A DNA stretch of 25,709 bases from Pseudomonadota bacterium (GTDB taxonomy: Bacteria > Pseudomonadota > Gammaproteobacteria > Burkholderiales > Gallionellaceae). This document shows, one piece after another, positions 15,023 to 24,043 of the stretch. Position numbers and translations under genes: made by a program. The stretch is from NCBI GenBank assembly GCA_021822115.1, contig JAJZSA010000032.1, positions 1 through 25,709 of the forward strand. Reading direction: 5' to 3'. The notes beneath the pieces were generated by a model. The model did no database searches and was not told the DNA's origin. It saw only the letters and a program-made list of their open reading frames with translations. Each line of letters opens with the position of its first letter. The first letter of the stretch is position 1.

Positions 15023-15781
15023 TCACTTCAGCGTCGCCAGACGCTTTTTGGCTTTATCCGATGCATCGCTGCCGGGGAATTGCGAGATCAGCTTCTTCAG
15101 GGTCGCCTTGGCATCAGCCTTCTTCTTCAGCGCCAGCTGGCATTCGGCCAGGTTGAGCATGGCCTCAGAGGCACGCGGATGATCGGGATATTTGGTCAGC
15201 AGATTACGGTAGGCATCGATGCCGCCCGCATACTCGCGCGACAGGAAATCGGCGTTCCCCAACCAGTAGTAGACATTCGCTTCATGTGCGGATTGCGGGA
15301 AACGGCGCAAGAAATCGCCGAATGCACGCGCCGCCTCGCGATAGCTCTCGGCACGATAGAAACCATATGCCGCCTCGAACGCGCGGTCCTCGCCCAGTTG
15401 GCCACCAGCATCGCCGGCAGCCGGTGCACGTGCGCCGGTATTATTGCCTGCTTCCAGTTGCTTCAGGCGAGAATCCAAGTCGACATAGAAATCCTTCTGG
15501 CGCTTCTCGGCATCCTGCTGCACGTGGGTGAATTCTTCGAACAGACCGCGCTGCTTGCGTGCTTCGCTCGCCTGCATCTCCATCTGCATTTGCAGATCGA
15601 GCAGTGAACGCACCGTCAATTTGTTCTGCAACTCGACTTCCGCCAGCCGTTTCTCCAGGGTGGCGATGTGCGCCTCCAGCTGCTTGACCTGCTTGCGCGC
15701 GTCCTCATCAGCGAACAGCCCCGCATGAGCGGGGCTGGACACCAACAACAGACCACCCAACAGGGAGGCTGCGTACTTCAT
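15023..15781 (-). CDS. cpoB: Cell division coordinator CpoB (YbgF), Tol-Pal-associated periplasmic TPR protein
   Basis: 252 residues. Signal peptide MKYAASLLGGLLLVSSPAHA. Residues about 27-110 form a coiled coil (heptad-rich ARKQVKQLEAHIATLEKRLA), the part that trimerises in E. coli CpoB. A short Ala/Gly linker leads to TPR repeats at about 130-252 (AYGFYRAESYREAARAFGDF, YYWLGNADFLSREYAGGIDA and a third). It links outer-membrane constriction by Tol-Pal with peptidoglycan synthesis at division. It starts 6 bp after pal. Confidence 0.95.
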   Translation of the reverse strand: MKYAASLLGGLLLVSSPAHAGLFADEDARKQVKQLEAHIATLEKRLAEVELQNKLTVRSLLDLQMQMEMQASEARKQRGLFEEFTHVQQDAEKRQKDFYVDLDSRLKQLEAGNNTGARAPAAGDAGGQLGEDRAFEAAYGFYRAESYREAARAFGDFLRRFPQSAHEANVYYWLGNADFLSREYAGGIDAYRNLLTKYPDHPRASEAMLNLAECQLALKKKADAKATLKKLISQFPGSDASDKAKKRLATLK

Positions 15782-15787
15782 GATGCT

Positions 15788-16309
15788 TTACTGCGCGCTG
15801 TAGTTGATATCGGCGCGGCGGTTCTGAGCCCAGCAGGATTCATTGTGCTCAGAGCAGCGTGGCTTTTCTTCGCCATAGCTGACGGTCTCGATCTGGGACG
15901 GCTGCGCACCGCCCAGCACCAGTGCCTTCTTGGTATTGTTGGCACGACGCTGGCCCAGGCCCAGGTTGTATTCGCTGCTGCCACGCTCGTCGGCGTTACC
16001 CTCGATGCGTACCTTCAGCTCAGGGTGCTTGGCCAGATAGGCACCATTGTTCATGATGGTCTCGCGGTCGGCATCCTGGATCGCATCGACGTCGAACGGG
16101 AAAAATACGCTGGTGGCTGCAGGGGCGACATCCGCTGCCGCCTGCACATCAGTGGCGGCCTGATTGGCAGCCTGTGCGTTTGCGTCGGCCGCAGTGGTCT
16201 CGCTGGTCGTTGCCGCGGTGGTCGGCGCTGCAGCCTCTTCCTTCGGCGGATTGCTGCTACAGGCAGCCAACAGATTCAACAACAATACACTGATAATCAG
16301 TTTTTTCAT
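15788..16309 (-). CDS. pal: Peptidoglycan-associated lipoprotein
   Basis: 173 residues. The lipobox LLAAC places the acylated cysteine at C17. An Ala/Thr-rich linker (about 25-65) precedes an OmpA-like peptidoglycan-binding domain (about 70-173) with GNADERGSSEYNLGLGQRRA, the classic Pal motif. The ATG at 16309 is chosen over a GTG one codon earlier because AAAGGAG lies 8 nt upstream. Pal ties the outer membrane to the wall and binds TolB, encoded just upstream. Confidence 0.98.
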   Translation of the reverse strand: MKKLIISVLLLNLLAACSSNPPKEEAAAPTTAATTSETTAADANAQAANQAATDVQAAADVAPAATSVFFPFDVDAIQDADRETIMNNGAYLAKHPELKVRIEGNADERGSSEYNLGLGQRRANNTKKALVLGGAQPSQIETVSYGEEKPRCSEHNESCWAQNRRADINYSAQ

Positions 16310-16331
16310 CACGCATACTCCTTTGATTGAT

Positions 16332-17585
16332 CTATTTCAGGTAAGGGCCCCACATCGGCTCATGGATATCTCCATGCTGGGCGACCATCTTCTGCTTCAC
16401 TCGGCCATCGCTTGAAACGGTCGCCAATATACCACGACCCTGCCCCTCGGTTGCAAACAGGATCATCTTGCCATTGGGTGCGAAGCTGGGTTTCTTCTCC
16501 CAACCGCCGGCCGTAAGTATCTGTGTCTGCCGGGTACCGATGTCATATACCGCGATGTGGAACATGCCATCGGAGAACTGGGTAAACACGAAGCTGTTGC
16601 CATCCGGACTGTAACGCGGCGAGAAGGCGTTGCCGCTGTCGAAAGTCATGCGTTCGGCCGCGCCGCCCGCCACCGGGATGCGATAGATCTGCGGACTGCC
16701 GCCGCGATCCGAAGTGAACAGCAACCACTGCCCGTCGGGTGAGAAGGATGGCTCGGTATCGATCGCATCGCTGTAGGTCAGGCGACGCAAATGTTTGCCG
16801 TTGCTGTCGGCAAGATAGAGCTGCGATTGATCGTCACGCGTCAGTACCAGCGCGAGCTGCTTGCCATCCGGCGACCAGACCGGCGCACTGTTGCTGCCCG
16901 GGAAGTCCGCGATCAGTTTGCGTTGCGACGAGGTCAGCGACTGCACGAACACCATCGCCCGCTTGCGTTCGAAGCTGACATAGGCGATCTGCTTGCCATC
17001 CGGCGACCAGGCGGGAGACATCAGCGGCTCGCGCGAGGTCAGCAAAGCCTGCTCATTGAAACCGTCGCTGTCCGCCACCATCAGACGATGCTCGCCATCC
17101 TCGCGACTCACATAAGCGATGCGCGTACTGAACACGCCCGGCACGCCGGTCATGCGCTCATAGACCATATCGGCGATACGGTGCGCGATCGCACGCAGCT
17201 GCGCCGGTTGCGCGCTCACCACCTGCGACATCAACTCGGCATTGCGCACCAGATCCATCAAACGGAACTCCACCGCCAGCGCGCCATCCGGCCGCGTCTC
17301 CAGCGAACCGATCAACAAGGCTTCCACGCCCGGCCACTCGTAAGGACGCACTTCGCGCGGTGTATGCGGCACACGACCCGCGGCATCGACCAGCTTGAAC
17401 AAGCCGGTGCGCGCCAGATCGCTCCCCACCACATCGACGATCTCCTGGGCGACCTTCTCATCCCCGGCGAAGCGCACCAGCGACACTGGCGTCTGGTGCT
17501 CACCCGCACCGGTGATCTCGATGTTCAGTACCGCATGTGCGGGCAACGCACATAACGCCAACCACAAACAGATAACACGCATCAT
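16332..17585 (-). CDS. tolB: Tol-Pal system periplasmic protein TolB
   Basis: 417 residues. Signal peptide MMRVICLWLALCALPAHA. An N-terminal alpha/beta domain (about 20-155) is followed by a six-bladed beta-propeller with repeated PxWSPDGKQ-type motifs (PAWSPDGKQIAYVS, PVWSPDGKQLALV, PSFSPDGQWLLFTS, PRYSPDGNSFVFT, PSFAPNGKMILFA). It binds Pal and TolA. Start 17585 or 17582 (MM) cannot be decided; the gap to tolA is 3 bp. Confidence 0.98.
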   Translation of the reverse strand: MMRVICLWLALCALPAHAVLNIEITGAGEHQTPVSLVRFAGDEKVAQEIVDVVGSDLARTGLFKLVDAAGRVPHTPREVRPYEWPGVEALLIGSLETRPDGALAVEFRLMDLVRNAELMSQVVSAQPAQLRAIAHRIADMVYERMTGVPGVFSTRIAYVSREDGEHRLMVADSDGFNEQALLTSREPLMSPAWSPDGKQIAYVSFERKRAMVFVQSLTSSQRKLIADFPGSNSAPVWSPDGKQLALVLTRDDQSQLYLADSNGKHLRRLTYSDAIDTEPSFSPDGQWLLFTSDRGGSPQIYRIPVAGGAAERMTFDSGNAFSPRYSPDGNSFVFTQFSDGMFHIAVYDIGTRQTQILTAGGWEKKPSFAPNGKMILFATEGQGRGILATVSSDGRVKQKMVAQHGDIHEPMWGPYLK

Positions 17586-17588
17586 GTC

Positions 17589-18305
17589 CTACTCATCCTC
17601 CGGCCTGATGGTCAGGCGCAATTCCCGAAAACGTTTCTTCAACACCGGGTCGGTCGGCATCGGCAAGGGTTGCGCCTTGTAGATCGCCCGCTCGGTCGCC
17701 TCGTCGTAGGCGGTGTTGCCGCTGCTCTTCATGCGCACCGCATCCAGCACCGAACCATCCGGCAACAAGATCACCTTGAACTCCACCGAGATGCCCGCTG
17801 CAACATTGGGCGGCATCACGATGTTGTGACGGATCTTGCTGCGGATCATGTCCTGGTAGCGCCCCACCTCGGCCGCCGTCGCGGCCGCCACCTCGGCGCG
17901 TACGCGCGCACGCGCCGACTCGCGCTGCTGCTCCGCATAGGCCTCCAGCACACGCTGCTCTTCGAGCAATTTGCGCTGTCTTAGTTCCTTGGCACTAGGT
18001 TGCGGCTTGGCCGGCTTCTTCACCTTCTTGTCACGCAGCTCGATATCCGCCTTCTGCGTCACCGGTGCCGGCGCTGGCTGCACAGCCTCCTGCGGCGGCG
18101 CAACCTGCTTGGGCGGCTCGACCACTTCCTGCTGTTCCGCAGGTTCCGGCAAAGCCTGCCACAACTCGACTGCATATTGCCCCGCATCATGCTGCTGCCA
18201 GCGCACACCGAACATCAGGAACGCAGCGAATGCAGCATGCACACCGAGCGCCAGCAGTGCCGCCTGCCAGCGGTAAGGGTCGCGATAGACCTGGACTGCG
18301 CTCAT
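17589..18305 (-). CDS. tolA: TolA, Tol-Pal inner-membrane-to-outer-membrane linker (short form)
   Basis: 238 residues, far shorter than E. coli TolA (about 420) but like many betaproteobacterial forms. One membrane helix lies at about 14-34. A Pro/Gln/Glu-rich stretch (about 50-85) is followed by an Ala/Arg/Glu-rich helix (about 100-150), and a C-terminal TonB/TolA-like domain (about 155-238, including FKVILLPDGSVLDAVRMKSSG) contacts TolB/Pal. The long helical domain II is reduced, so it should span less of the periplasm. It overlaps tolR by 4 bp. Confidence 0.95.
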   Translation of the reverse strand: MSAVQVYRDPYRWQAALLALGVHAAFAAFLMFGVRWQQHDAGQYAVELWQALPEPAEQQEVVEPPKQVAPPQEAVQPAPAPVTQKADIELRDKKVKKPAKPQPSAKELRQRKLLEEQRVLEAYAEQQRESARARVRAEVAAATAAEVGRYQDMIRSKIRHNIVMPPNVAAGISVEFKVILLPDGSVLDAVRMKSSGNTAYDEATERAIYKAQPLPMPTDPVLKKRFRELRLTIRPEDE

Positions 18306-18721
18306 CGCCCCTTGGTGAGCAACCCCACCTTCTTCACATTCTGCTGCTGCAACATATCCATCACGTTGATGACCTCTTCATAGCGCACCTTCTTGTCCGC
18401 CGAGATCACCACTGCCTGCTCAGGACGCTGCGCCAGCTTCTCTTTCAGCAAGGCCACCAACTCCTCGCGCGACACCGGACGCTCCACGCCCCCCAGGGCA
18501 TGGTCGCGCAACACCAGCGTACTATCCTTGCTGATCATCACTTCCAGCGGCTGCACCGAAACGCTGGCGGCCTTGCCCACACTGGGCAGATCGATCTGGC
18601 CGGGATTCATCAGCGGCGCCGTCACCATGAAGATCACCAGCAGCACCAGCATCACGTCGATGTACGGCACCACGTTGATCTGGCTCATCGGCCGATGCGA
18701 ATTACGCCGCGACGAGATCAT
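18302..18721 (-). CDS. tolR: Tol-Pal system proton-channel subunit TolR (ExbD family)
   Basis: 139 residues. A single N-terminal membrane helix has the channel aspartate D22 (PYIDVMLVLLVIFMV), equivalent to D23 of E. coli TolR, then a periplasmic domain. It works with TolQ to use the proton gradient to energise TolA. A very strong ribosome site GAGGAGGGG sits upstream, unlike most genes in this run. The gap to tolQ is unusually long and filled by a small ORF. Confidence 0.98.
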   Translation of the reverse strand: MISSRRNSHRPMSQINVVPYIDVMLVLLVIFMVTAPLMNPGQIDLPSVGKAASVSVQPLEVMISKDSTLVLRDHALGGVERPVSREELVALLKEKLAQRPEQAVVISADKKVRYEEVINVMDMLQQQNVKKVGLLTKGR

Positions 18722-18870
18722 GGCTGCCCCTCCTCATGGTTCTGAGCATGAGCAATCTTCAGCCGCAGTCGGTGCAACGCAGCCATTGGTTCCGGCATAA
18801 CGTGATTCGCACGTGAGCCTGCACCGTAGCTTCGCTGTCCCGCACCCATCGCTTGCGCGCACCGCGTCAT
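18718..18870 (-). CDS. Possible 50-codon ORF filling the tolQ-tolR gap
   Basis: An ATG at 18870 overlaps the tolQ stop (ATGA) and its own TGA overlaps the tolR start (ATGA), so it fits the space exactly. A modest ribosome site (AGAGG) lies 5 nt upstream. The product begins MTRCAQAMGAGQRSYGAGSR and ends AHAQNHEEGQP, with no signal peptide, helix or motif I recognise. GC at third positions is about 60%, and codons such as CGA, GGA, TCA and CCA are used that the neighbours avoid. It may be a real coupled small protein, or a translated insertion that keeps ribosomes running into tolR. Confidence 0.3.
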   Translation of the reverse strand: MTRCAQAMGAGQRSYGAGSRANHVMPEPMAALHRLRLKIAHAQNHEEGQP

Positions 18871-18877
18871 GGCTGCC
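18718..18877. repeat. 11-bp direct repeat bounding the extra tolQ-tolR segment
   Basis: TCATGGCTGCC occurs at 18718-18728 and at 18867-18877, 149 bp apart. On the coding strand both read GGCAGCCATGA and contain start/stop overlaps. The segment between them is the part absent from the usual tight tolQ-tolR junction. This could reflect a duplication or insertion event, or coincidence around two ribosome-binding regions. Confidence 0.5.
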
Positions 18878-19544
18878 TCTGCAACACGTTGGAGAATTCC
18901 TCGATGAAGCTCTCGAAGCGCGTGGCCAAACGCGATACATCGTGCACATAACGGTTATAGGCCACCACCGCCGGGATCGCCGCGAACAAGCCCATGGCCG
19001 TCGCCACCAGCGCTTCGGCGATACCTGGTGCGACCAGCGCCAAGGTCGCTTGCCCCACTCCGGCAAGACCACGGAATGCATTCATGATGCCCCATACCGT
19101 ACCGAGCAGGCCGACATACGGGCTGACCGAACCCACCGTGGCCAGGAAGGATAGGTTGGATTCCAGATCGTCCATCTCGCGCTGATAGCGCGCGCGCATG
19201 GCACGGCGCGTACCTTCCATCACCGCGGCACTATCCACGCCTTGCGTCTTTTTCAGCTTGACGAACTCGGCGAACCCGGCCGCGAAGATACGTTCCATCG
19301 CGCCCTGGTCATGGCGCAAGCGGCTACCCGCCTGCTGATAGAGCGCCACCAGGTTGGGATTGCCCCAGAACGCGTCCTCGAATTCGCGCGTCTGGCGCAC
19401 CGCCGCGCGCACCGCGAACAGCTTGCGGAAGATGTACCACCACGACAGCATGGAAGCGGCGAGCAGCAAGCCCATCACCAGTTGCACCAGCAGGCTGGCA
19501 TTGCCGACCATCTGCACCAGCGTCAGATCATGTATCAGATCCAT
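18867..19544 (-). CDS. tolQ: Tol-Pal system proton-channel subunit TolQ (ExbB/MotA family)
   Basis: 225 residues with three membrane helices near 15-37, 130-155 and 168-195. The MotA/ExbB/TolQ region reads LSFLATVGSVSPYVGLLGTV and ALVAPGIAEALVATAMGLFAAIPAVVAYN, with the helix Thr/Ser residues that line the proton path. It forms the TolQR motor for TolA. Its start follows ybgC by 3 bp, a standard ybgC-tolQ arrangement. Ribosome site weak (GGGG at 7 nt). Confidence 0.98.
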   Translation of the reverse strand: MDLIHDLTLVQMVGNASLLVQLVMGLLLAASMLSWWYIFRKLFAVRAAVRQTREFEDAFWGNPNLVALYQQAGSRLRHDQGAMERIFAAGFAEFVKLKKTQGVDSAAVMEGTRRAMRARYQREMDDLESNLSFLATVGSVSPYVGLLGTVWGIMNAFRGLAGVGQATLALVAPGIAEALVATAMGLFAAIPAVVAYNRYVHDVSRLATRFESFIEEFSNVLQRQP

Positions 19545-19547
19545 CTA

Positions 19548-19952
19548 TCAACCCCATTGTTTGCGCAACACATCCGGCACGCTGACCGGCTTGAAAGTTT
19601 CCACGGCGACACACACCAGATGCACCTCGCCCTCCGTCAACAACTGCTCGCCGCGCCGTATCGTCTGTTTGAGCGTCAGCCGACTGCGACCGATCTCCTT
19701 GATCTGCGCGGTGACCGTCAGCAGATCGTCCAGCACAGCCGGCTTCAGGTAATCCACCTTGATCGAACGCACCACGAACATCACGCCCAGCTCCTTCATC
19801 AAGCCGGCATTGCTGTAGCCGAAGGTACGCAACCACTCGGTGCGTGCGCGCTCCATGAAGTTCACATAGTTGGCGTGATAGGCCACGCCGCCGGCATCGG
19901 TATCCTGGTAATACACGCGCACCGTGAGTTCGAACAACGGATGTTCACTCAT
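19548..19952 (-). CDS. ybgC: YbgC, Tol-Pal-associated acyl-CoA thioesterase
   Basis: 134 residues, a single hot-dog domain. The 4HBT catalytic motif [16 protein letters not shown] is at residues 14-29. YbgC of E. coli hydrolyses acyl-CoA/ACP and belongs to the Tol-Pal operon. The frame extends upstream to 20135 within ruvB; the ATG at 19952 gives the family N-terminus. It overlaps ruvB by 8 bp, joining the recombination and Tol-Pal genes in one run. Confidence 0.97.
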   Translation of the reverse strand: MSEHPLFELTVRVYYQDTDAGGVAYHANYVNFMERARTEWLRTFGYSNAGLMKELGVMFVVRSIKVDYLKPAVLDDLLTVTAQIKEIGRSRLTLKQTIRRGEQLLTEGEVHLVCVAVETFKPVSVPDVLRKQWG

Positions 19953-20997
19953 CCCACAATTCCCGGTTATTGCCGCTGCGCGGCTGCGCCAGACCGAAAT
20001 GCTGATAGGCGTTCGCCGTGGCGATACGTCCGCGCGGCGTGCGTTGCAGATAGCCCTGCTGGATGAGATACGGCTCCAGCACATCCTCGATGGTGTCGCG
20101 CTCTTCGCCGATGGCCGCAGCCAGGTTGTCCACACCGACCGGCCCGCCCATGAATTTCTCGATCACCGTCTGCAACAGCTTGCGGTCCATCACATCCAGG
20201 CCACGCGCATCCACATCGAGCATGGTGAGTGCCGCATCGGCCACCTCGCGCGTGGCCTCACCGGCCGCTTTCACGTCGGCATAGTCGCGCACGCGGCGCA
20301 ACAAACGGTTGGCGATACGCGGCGTGCCGCGCGAACGGTGGGCGATCTCCAGCGCGCCAGCTTCCGACAGGTTCATCTCCAGCAAGCGCGCCGAACGCAG
20401 CACGATGCGCTGCAACTCCTGTGGCGTGTAGAACTCCAGCCGCGCCACGATACCGAAACGGTCGCGCAGCGGATTGGTCAGCATGCCGGCGCGCGTGGTG
20501 GCGCCCACCAGCGTGAACGGCGGCAGGTCGATCTTCACCGAACGTGCCGCCGGGCCTTCGCCGATCATGATGTCGATCTGGTAATCCTCCAGCGCCGGAT
20601 AGAGGATCTCCTCCACCACCGGCGACAGACGATGGATCTCGTCGATGAACAGCACATCGTGCGGTTCCAGGTTGGTGAGCAGCGCCGCCAGGTCGCCCGC
20701 GCGTTCCAGCACCGGGCCCGAGGTGTGGCGGATATTGACCCCCATCTCGCGCGCAATGATCTGTGCCAGCGTGGTCTTGCCCAAGCCCGGCGGGCCGAAC
20801 AGCAGCACATGATCGAGTGGCTCGTTACGCTTCTTCGCGGCATGGATGAAGATCTCCAGTTGCCCGCGGATCTTCTCCTGCCCGACATACTCTTCGAGCT
20901 GCTTGGGACGCAGCGCACGCTCCAGCGCCTCTTCCTGCGGCGAGGCAGCGGCAGCTGAGATGATGCGTTCGGCGGTGAGGTCGTCGTTATGGATCAT
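19945..20997 (-). CDS. ruvB: Holliday junction branch migration ATPase RuvB
   Basis: 350 residues. The AAA+ domain has Walker A GPPGLGKT (68-75) and Walker B DEIH (D119-H122), sensor 1 GATTRAG and an arginine finger in the DRFG segment; a C-terminal winged helix follows ([14 protein letters not shown]). It drives branch migration on RuvA-bound four-way junctions. It overlaps ruvA by 4 bp and ybgC by 8 bp. Confidence 0.99.
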   Translation of the reverse strand: MIHNDDLTAERIISAAAASPQEEALERALRPKQLEEYVGQEKIRGQLEIFIHAAKKRNEPLDHVLLFGPPGLGKTTLAQIIAREMGVNIRHTSGPVLERAGDLAALLTNLEPHDVLFIDEIHRLSPVVEEILYPALEDYQIDIMIGEGPAARSVKIDLPPFTLVGATTRAGMLTNPLRDRFGIVARLEFYTPQELQRIVLRSARLLEMNLSEAGALEIAHRSRGTPRIANRLLRRVRDYADVKAAGEATREVADAALTMLDVDARGLDVMDRKLLQTVIEKFMGGPVGVDNLAAAIGEERDTIEDVLEPYLIQQGYLQRTPRGRIATANAYQHFGLAQPRSGNNRELWDE

Positions 20998-21572
20998 GTT
21001 TTGGATAGTAACTTAAGCGCCTGGCGGATACCGTCCGATATCCCGACCTCGGCGGGCAATTGTTTGGCCGCCCACTCCGCCTCTTTATCCTTGTAGCCCA
21101 GCGCCAGCAAGGCATTGACGATGTCACTACCGGCAGCTTCCATGGCCACGGGCGCAACGCCGCCGGCGCTCACCGAGAACTTGCCTTGCAGCTCCAGCAA
21201 CAGCCGCTCGGCCGTCTTCTTGCCCACGCCCGGCACCTTGATCAGACGTGACGCATCCTTGTTGGCGACGGCGGCCGCCAGATCGGTGATGCTCAGGCCG
21301 GACAGCACCGACAAGGCCAGTTTGGGGCCGACCCCGCTGATCTTCAGCAACTGGCGGAAGGTGACACGCTCTTCCTGCGTGAGGAAACCGAACAGCAGGT
21401 GCGCATCCTCGCGCACGATGAATTCGGTATGCAACACGACTTTCGCATTGATCTCGGGCAGGTTGTAGAACGTGCTCATCGGCACATCCACTTCATAGCC
21501 CACACCCTGCACATCGAGCAGGATCTGCGGCGGGTTCTTTTCCAGCAAGGTTCCAGACAGACGACCGATCAT
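20994..21572 (-). CDS. ruvA: Holliday junction-binding protein RuvA
   Basis: 192 residues from ATG 21572, which gives the family start MIGRLSG; a GTG two codons earlier (21578) overlaps the prenyltransferase stop. The order is an OB-fold (about 1-62), a helix-hairpin-helix domain (about 65-140, including [17 protein letters not shown] and [16 protein letters not shown]), a linker, and a RuvB-binding domain III (about 145-192). A tetramer holds the four-way junction for RuvB. Confidence 0.98.
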   Translation of the reverse strand: MIGRLSGTLLEKNPPQILLDVQGVGYEVDVPMSTFYNLPEINAKVVLHTEFIVREDAHLLFGFLTQEERVTFRQLLKISGVGPKLALSVLSGLSITDLAAAVANKDASRLIKVPGVGKKTAERLLLELQGKFSVSAGGVAPVAMEAAGSDIVNALLALGYKDKEAEWAAKQLPAEVGISDGIRQALKLLSKT

Positions 21573-21574
21573 GC

Positions 21575-22513
21575 TCACCCCAATATCATTCCTATGGACA
21601 ACATCGCCCCATGCACCATCGCGGCGGCGATGGTCAACTTGATCGCGCCCGCCAATTGCTGCGGGCGATGCGCATGCCGCATCAATTGATGCGCCGCTTC
21701 AAAGCTCAAGGGCAACGACAACGTTCCCAACAAGGCCCACTGCGGCAACAGTCCGACCACCACCGCCGCGAGCAGCCAGGCATAGGCCGACAGCGCGATC
21801 AGCAGGTAACCCCAGCGCGCCCGCTGCACCTCCAGCCGCGCCACCCAGTGCAGCTTGCCAGCGGCCGTATCCGCCGTCCGGTCCGGGAACTGGTTGATGT
21901 ACAGCAGATCGGCCACCAGCAAGGCATAGGGCATCCCCGCGATGAGCGGCAGCCAGTCGAAGGCCGCATATTGCACCATCGTCGCGCCGACCACGATGGC
22001 GAGGAAACTCGCGGCGATGCACAACTCGCCCAGTCCGCGGCTGTTCAGACGGAACGGCGGCGCCGAATAGGCCCAGCCGATGAACAGCCCAGCCAGGCCG
22101 ACGCCCAGCAGTTGCGGCGTGGAGCGCACCATCAGCCACCAGCCGGCCGCTGCCACGCAGGCCATCAACATGAAACCGAAGTTGCGCGTCTGCGCCTCGG
22201 TCAACACGCCGTTCTGGATGAAACGACTACCTCCGGTGAACGGGAAGATGCGCTGCGTATTGCGCGCATCGGTGCCGTTCAGCGCATCGTAATAGTCATT
22301 CAGCACATTGGCGCCAGCATGTGCCAGTACGGCGAACAGCACGGTAACGACAGCCAACCCAGGGGCGACCCCATCCGCGCCATGCCAGGCCACCGCCAAG
22401 CCCAACATGGCCGCCATCAGGCTGGCGCTCAGAAAAGCCGGACGCGTCGCAGCGAAATAACGCGCCAGCGGATTGGCATACAGCTCCAGCGTCGGCTCCA
22501 GCGGTGCACTCAT
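21575..22513 (-). CDS. UbiA-superfamily polyprenyltransferase (MenA-like), membrane protein
   Basis: 312 residues with about eight or nine membrane helices. The first Asp motif is [11 protein letters not shown] (N72, D73, D76, D82), the second [14 protein letters not shown] (D211, D215, K220), the arrangement seen in UbiA/MenA enzymes that attach a polyprenyl chain to an aromatic ring. The second motif resembles MenA-like proteins more than UbiA, but no menaquinone genes are in view, so the acceptor is unknown. The ATG at 22513 overlaps the ruvC stop by 4 bp; the frame continues upstream as ruvC shadow. It sits between ruvC and ruvA. Confidence 0.88.
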   Translation of the reverse strand: MSAPLEPTLELYANPLARYFAATRPAFLSASLMAAMLGLAVAWHGADGVAPGLAVVTVLFAVLAHAGANVLNDYYDALNGTDARNTQRIFPFTGGSRFIQNGVLTEAQTRNFGFMLMACVAAAGWWLMVRSTPQLLGVGLAGLFIGWAYSAPPFRLNSRGLGELCIAASFLAIVVGATMVQYAAFDWLPLIAGMPYALLVADLLYINQFPDRTADTAAGKLHWVARLEVQRARWGYLLIALSAYAWLLAAVVVGLLPQWALLGTLSLPLSFEAAHQLMRHAHRPQQLAGAIKLTIAAAMVHGAMLSIGMILG

Positions 22514-23037
22514 ACCAGCCTGCCTCCCTTCATGCGCAACCCTTGGGTCGAGAACGCGCCCAAGCCCAGGCCGCCATTCGCATGACAGATCGCACAGGCC
22601 AGTGCATCCGCCGCATCCGGGCTGGGCGTGCCGGACAGTTTCAGCAAACGCTGCACCATGGCCTGCACCTGCTCCTTGTTCGCACGGCCGGTACCGACCA
22701 CCGATTGTTTCACCTGCAAGGCGGTGTACTCCGCCACCGGCAACCCCGCCTGCACTGCGGCACAGATCGCCGCCCCGCGCGCCTGGCCCAGCAACAAGGT
22801 AGAGTGCGGATTGACGTTCACGAACACCTTTTCCACCACCGCCTGCTGCGGCAGGTACTGCGCGATCACCTCGCCCAATGAAGACAGGATCACCTTCAGG
22901 CGTGGCGCCAAATCGCTTTCCTGCGGCGTCTTGATGCAACCGCTGGCGATGTACTGCAACCTCTGCCCCTGCTTCTCAATGACACCGAAGCCGGTCACTC
23001 TCAGGCCGGGATCGATCCCCAAAATTCTTATTGTCAT
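22510..23037 (-). CDS. ruvC: Holliday junction resolvase RuvC
   Basis: 175 residues with an RNase H fold. The acidic catalytic residues are D9 (ILGIDPG), E69 (VVEKVF), D141 and D144 ([12 protein letters not shown]), so it should be active. The start ATG 23037 has GAGGTG upstream; a GTG at 23046 is less likely. The first codons (ACA ATA AGA ATT TTG GGG) are AT-rich compared with the neighbours. A second copy of the RuvC start lies just upstream (23034-23159), see below. Confidence 0.98.
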   Translation of the reverse strand: MTIRILGIDPGLRVTGFGVIEKQGQRLQYIASGCIKTPQESDLAPRLKVILSSLGEVIAQYLPQQAVVEKVFVNVNPHSTLLLGQARGAAICAAVQAGLPVAEYTALQVKQSVVGTGRANKEQVQAMVQRLLKLSGTPSPDAADALACAICHANGGLGLGAFSTQGLRMKGGRLV

Positions 23038-23159
23038 GCGCCGCACCTCAAACTGAGATGCCGGTGACGGGTTTCAATGCAGACTAACTTGCGCATGCCA
23101 GTTATGTCGGAACTGAAACCGGTGATATGAATTCCGGGATCGATGCCGAGGATGCGCAT
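23034..23159 (-). pseudogene. Remnant of a second ruvC 5' end between yebC and ruvC
   Basis: A 41-codon frame starts at an ATG overlapping the yebC stop (TGATG) and stops in the ATGA of ruvC. It begins [15 protein letters not shown], which matches the intact RuvC start ([14 protein letters not shown]) with the catalytic Asp kept. After about 15 residues it loses all similarity ([20 protein letters not shown]). DNA identity to ruvC is limited, and its codons (CGC ATC CTC GGC) are more native-looking than those of the intact gene. It looks like the original ruvC start left behind after replacement, or an old partial duplication. It may still be translated as a leader. Confidence 0.75.
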
Positions 23160-23887
23160 CAATCCTCGATGACCGCATTGGTATAGACCTCCTGCACATC
23201 GTCCAGGTCTTCCAGCGCATCCAGCAACTTCTGCATCTTCACGGCATCGTCGCCAGTGAAGCTGACCTCGTTCTGCGGCTTCATGGTGACCTCGGCCATC
23301 TCCGGTTTGAAACCGGCCGCTTCCAGACGCTGCTTCACCGTGACGAAATCGTTGTTCGGCGCGGTGATGACTTCGATGCTGCCGTCATCGTTGTTGATGA
23401 TGTCCTCGGCACCGGCATCCAGCGCCACTTCCATCAGCGCGTTCTCATCGGTACCCGGGGCGAACAGCATCTGGCCGCAATGCTTGAACAGGAAGGACAC
23501 CGAGCCGTCGGTACCGAGGTTGCCGCCATATTTGGTGAAGGCATGGCGCACGTCGGCCACGGTACGCGTCTTGTTGTCGGTCATGCAATCGACCATCACC
23601 GCCGCACCGTTGATGCCGTAGCCTTCGTAGCGCAGTTCCAGGTAATCCACGCCCTCCAGCTCACCGGCGCCGCGCTTGATCGCGCGCTCGACGTTGTCCT
23701 TGGGCATGTTGTTGTCATAGGCCTTCTCCATCGCCAGGCGCAAACGCGGGTTACTGTCCGGATCGCTGCCGCCCAGCTTGGCCGCGACGGTGATCTCCTT
23801 GATCAGTCGCGTGAAGATCTTCCCGCGTTTCGCATCCTGACGTCCCTTGCGGTGCTGGATGTTCGCCCATTTGCTGTGTCCTGCCAT
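23159..23887 (-). CDS. yebC: YebC/PmpR/TACO1-family regulatory or translation factor
   Basis: 242 residues, normal for the family, from [23 protein letters not shown], the signature N-terminus. The acidic C-terminal half includes [18 protein letters not shown] and GSVSFLF. The family was called transcriptional regulators; recent work links members to ribosome rescue at proline-rich stretches. A yebC-ruvC-ruvA-ruvB order is widespread. Ribosome site AGGAAAGG. First gene of the long leftward run. Confidence 0.97.
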   Translation of the reverse strand: MAGHSKWANIQHRKGRQDAKRGKIFTRLIKEITVAAKLGGSDPDSNPRLRLAMEKAYDNNMPKDNVERAIKRGAGELEGVDYLELRYEGYGINGAAVMVDCMTDNKTRTVADVRHAFTKYGGNLGTDGSVSFLFKHCGQMLFAPGTDENALMEVALDAGAEDIINNDDGSIEVITAPNNDFVTVKQRLEAAGFKPEMAEVTMKPQNEVSFTGDDAVKMQKLLDALEDLDDVQEVYTNAVIED

Positions 23888-24043
23888 CGCCTTTCCTCAA
23901 GCCTGAAATGAACCGCGCGCATGGTAACACTTGCCCCTTGCCCGACCCAAATGCTGTGCCATTCACGGTGCGCTATCCGCAGAAAAATTTTCGGGAGTAG
24001 AATGGCCGCAGCGTTCTCGTTAACCAAACTGAAGGAGTCCAAA

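Noticed and set aside
18718..18877. Transposable-element insertion with 11-bp target duplication between tolQ and tolR
   Set aside because: No terminal inverted repeats or transposase-like sequence inside, and both repeat copies overlap functional start/stop signals, so shared function or local duplication explains them as well.
23998..24003. TAGAAT as promoter of the small cytochrome c gene
   Set aside because: No acceptable -35 at 16-18 bp (ATCCGC), so it is mentioned only as a -10-like hexamer.
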